A stretch of 23,961 bases of DNA from Candidatus Acidifodinimicrobium mancum. GTDB lineage: Archaea > Nanobdellota > Nanobdellia > Parvarchaeales > Parvarchaeaceae. The DNA is taken from the NCBI GenBank assembly GCA_015121965.1, contig JADFAP010000019.1, positions 1-23,961 of the forward strand. The letters run 5' to 3'. The notes under the pieces are model-generated. The model saw only the letters and a list, made by a program, of their open reading frames with translations, did not search any database and was not told where the DNA came from. Below, one piece after another: positions 23,225 through 23,961 of this stretch (position 1 is its first letter; each line of letters begins with the position of its first letter). A program made the position numbers and the translations under genes.

Positions 23225-23961
23225 ACGTAAAGTATATTCCTCCCAAGAAGATTATCCCCATGAAATATAGTATCGACTGGGCCGGCAAAAGTCTGATAAA
23301 TACATGACAAACAGCTTGGCAGACCACTTAAGGTATATAGAGCTCCACCTTCCTCCAAGATAGCCTGTCCTACAGTCGGGGTGATAAGGTTATACTGACC
23401 AGCATAATGAAACACAACACCAGTTAGAGCGCCAGCTGTAAATGCACCGCCTATGACCATTGGACCTGGATTGTATGCGGCTGTGCCTACAAACAATGAG
23501 CCGTATATGGCTGTAGCCCTAGCACAGTAAGTATAACAGCTCGTTGGGTAGTTATTTATGAATGTCTCATGGACACACTCACTAGGTAAATTTACTTCGA
23601 CAGGGGGAAATCTTGTGTTAGTCATCGAATTAAGGTAAACCATATACAAAGTAGAATTCTGCAAATCGATTGATTTATTGAGCGGATTTATCGCCACTGC
23701 GTTCTTCCCGCCACTCTTGTTCCAGTAACTGAAGAACATGTCTACACCTGGCTGAAAGTAATCGAAATAACTGACATTCGTTGTCGCGTTGCTGAAGACT
23801 GGTTCACTCAAAGTACAGCTTGGTGGTGGGAGGAGAGAGCCAGTAATCGCATCGTAATTCATGGAGCAAGAATTATTCGATACATCGCAGAAATTTGTGT
23901 ATGACTGAGTGCAAGAACTAGAATACCCGGTCGCATTAACACACATTCCGTCTGTCCCAGC
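23209..23961 (-). CDS. Cys-rich exported protein, C-terminal part (runs off window edge)
   Basis: The reading frame is open to the window end, so its N-terminus lies outside; an internal ATG at 23946 is unlikely to be the start because the upstream codons (AGTDG) continue the frame. About 250 residues are visible. The first half is hydrophilic and Cys-rich (CVN, SCTQ, FCDV, SCSM, SCTL), with Asn-Xaa-Ser/Thr sequons that suggest extracellular location. A stretch near residues 140-185 of the visible part is more hydrophobic (AIYGSLFVGTAAY, VIGGAFTAGALTGVVF) and could be one or two membrane segments. It ends with more Cys (SCLSCIYQ, YVCAVS). I recognise no family. Being fused by overlap to the pilin gene, it is probably part of the same surface structure. 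Confidence 0.7.
   Translation of the reverse strand, partial: AGTDGMCVNATGYSSSCTQSYTNFCDVSNNSCSMNYDAITGSLLPPPSCTLSEPVFSNATTNVSYFDYFQPGVDMFFSYWNKSGGKNAVAINPLNKSIDLQNSTLYMVYLNSMTNTRFPPVEVNLPSECVHETFINNYPTSCYTYCARATAIYGSLFVGTAAYNPGPMVIGGAFTAGALTGVVFHYAGQYNLITPTVGQAILEEGGALYTLSGLPSCLSCIYQTFAGPVDTIFHGDNLLGRNILYVCAVS

Noticed and set aside
1..23961. CRISPR array, insertion sequence or prophage
   Set aside because: No regularly spaced direct repeats, no transposase or integrase-like frame and no terminal inverted repeats with target duplications were seen.

Overview
The window is archaeal. It carries a TATA-binding protein, the large subunit of the D-family DNA polymerase (DP2), an archaeal GINS subunit, diphthine synthase, TrmY, and archaeal-type AlaRS and IleRS. 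Start codons are typically preceded by an AT-rich TATA box about 24-28 nt upstream, which implies leaderless mRNAs, while a few genes have a strong GGAGG Shine-Dalgarno instead. DP2 excludes Crenarchaeota-like lineages. Three things fit a reduced-genome archaeon: a free-standing 23S rRNA gene, extremely tight packing (genes abutting with 0 nt), and very small pilin-like surface proteins. I infer a DPANN/ARMAN-type organism (Micrarchaeota or Parvarchaeota), but a Thermoplasmata-like euryarchaeon cannot be excluded from this sequence.

Left part (1-14650): housekeeping and information processing. PEP synthase (+) is followed by an unknown four-helix membrane protein (+) and a four-CBS protein with an HPF/RaiA-like C-terminal domain (+). 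The last meets DP2 (-) tail to tail. A shared divergent promoter separates DP2 from alaS (+), which overlaps ileS (+) by 8 nt. TBP (+) then abuts trmY (-) tail to tail.

Middle (about 14700-17806): a complete 23S rRNA gene on the minus strand, flanked by a 17-bp perfect inverted repeat (processing stem). No 16S, 5S or tRNA gene is visible beside it. It has its own promoter in a palindrome-rich intergenic region, which also appears to drive a 32-codon acidic micro-ORF on the plus strand.

Right part (17807-23961): a surface/pilus module with two housekeeping genes inside it. A GxGD prepilin peptidase (-) starts head to head with diphthine synthase (+), with no base between the two start codons. 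Then, all on the minus strand, come two N-terminally anchored beta-rich surface proteins, a GINS subunit, and a chain of four pilin-like proteins of only 52-60 residues whose genes overlap or nearly touch. A larger Cys-rich type IV pilin (147 aa) and the C-terminal part of a Cys-rich exported protein that runs off the window edge complete the set. The peptidase is the obvious candidate to mature the pilins. No assembly ATPase or TadC/FlaJ-like platform protein lies in the window. This micro-pilin cluster is the most likely place for an undescribed system.
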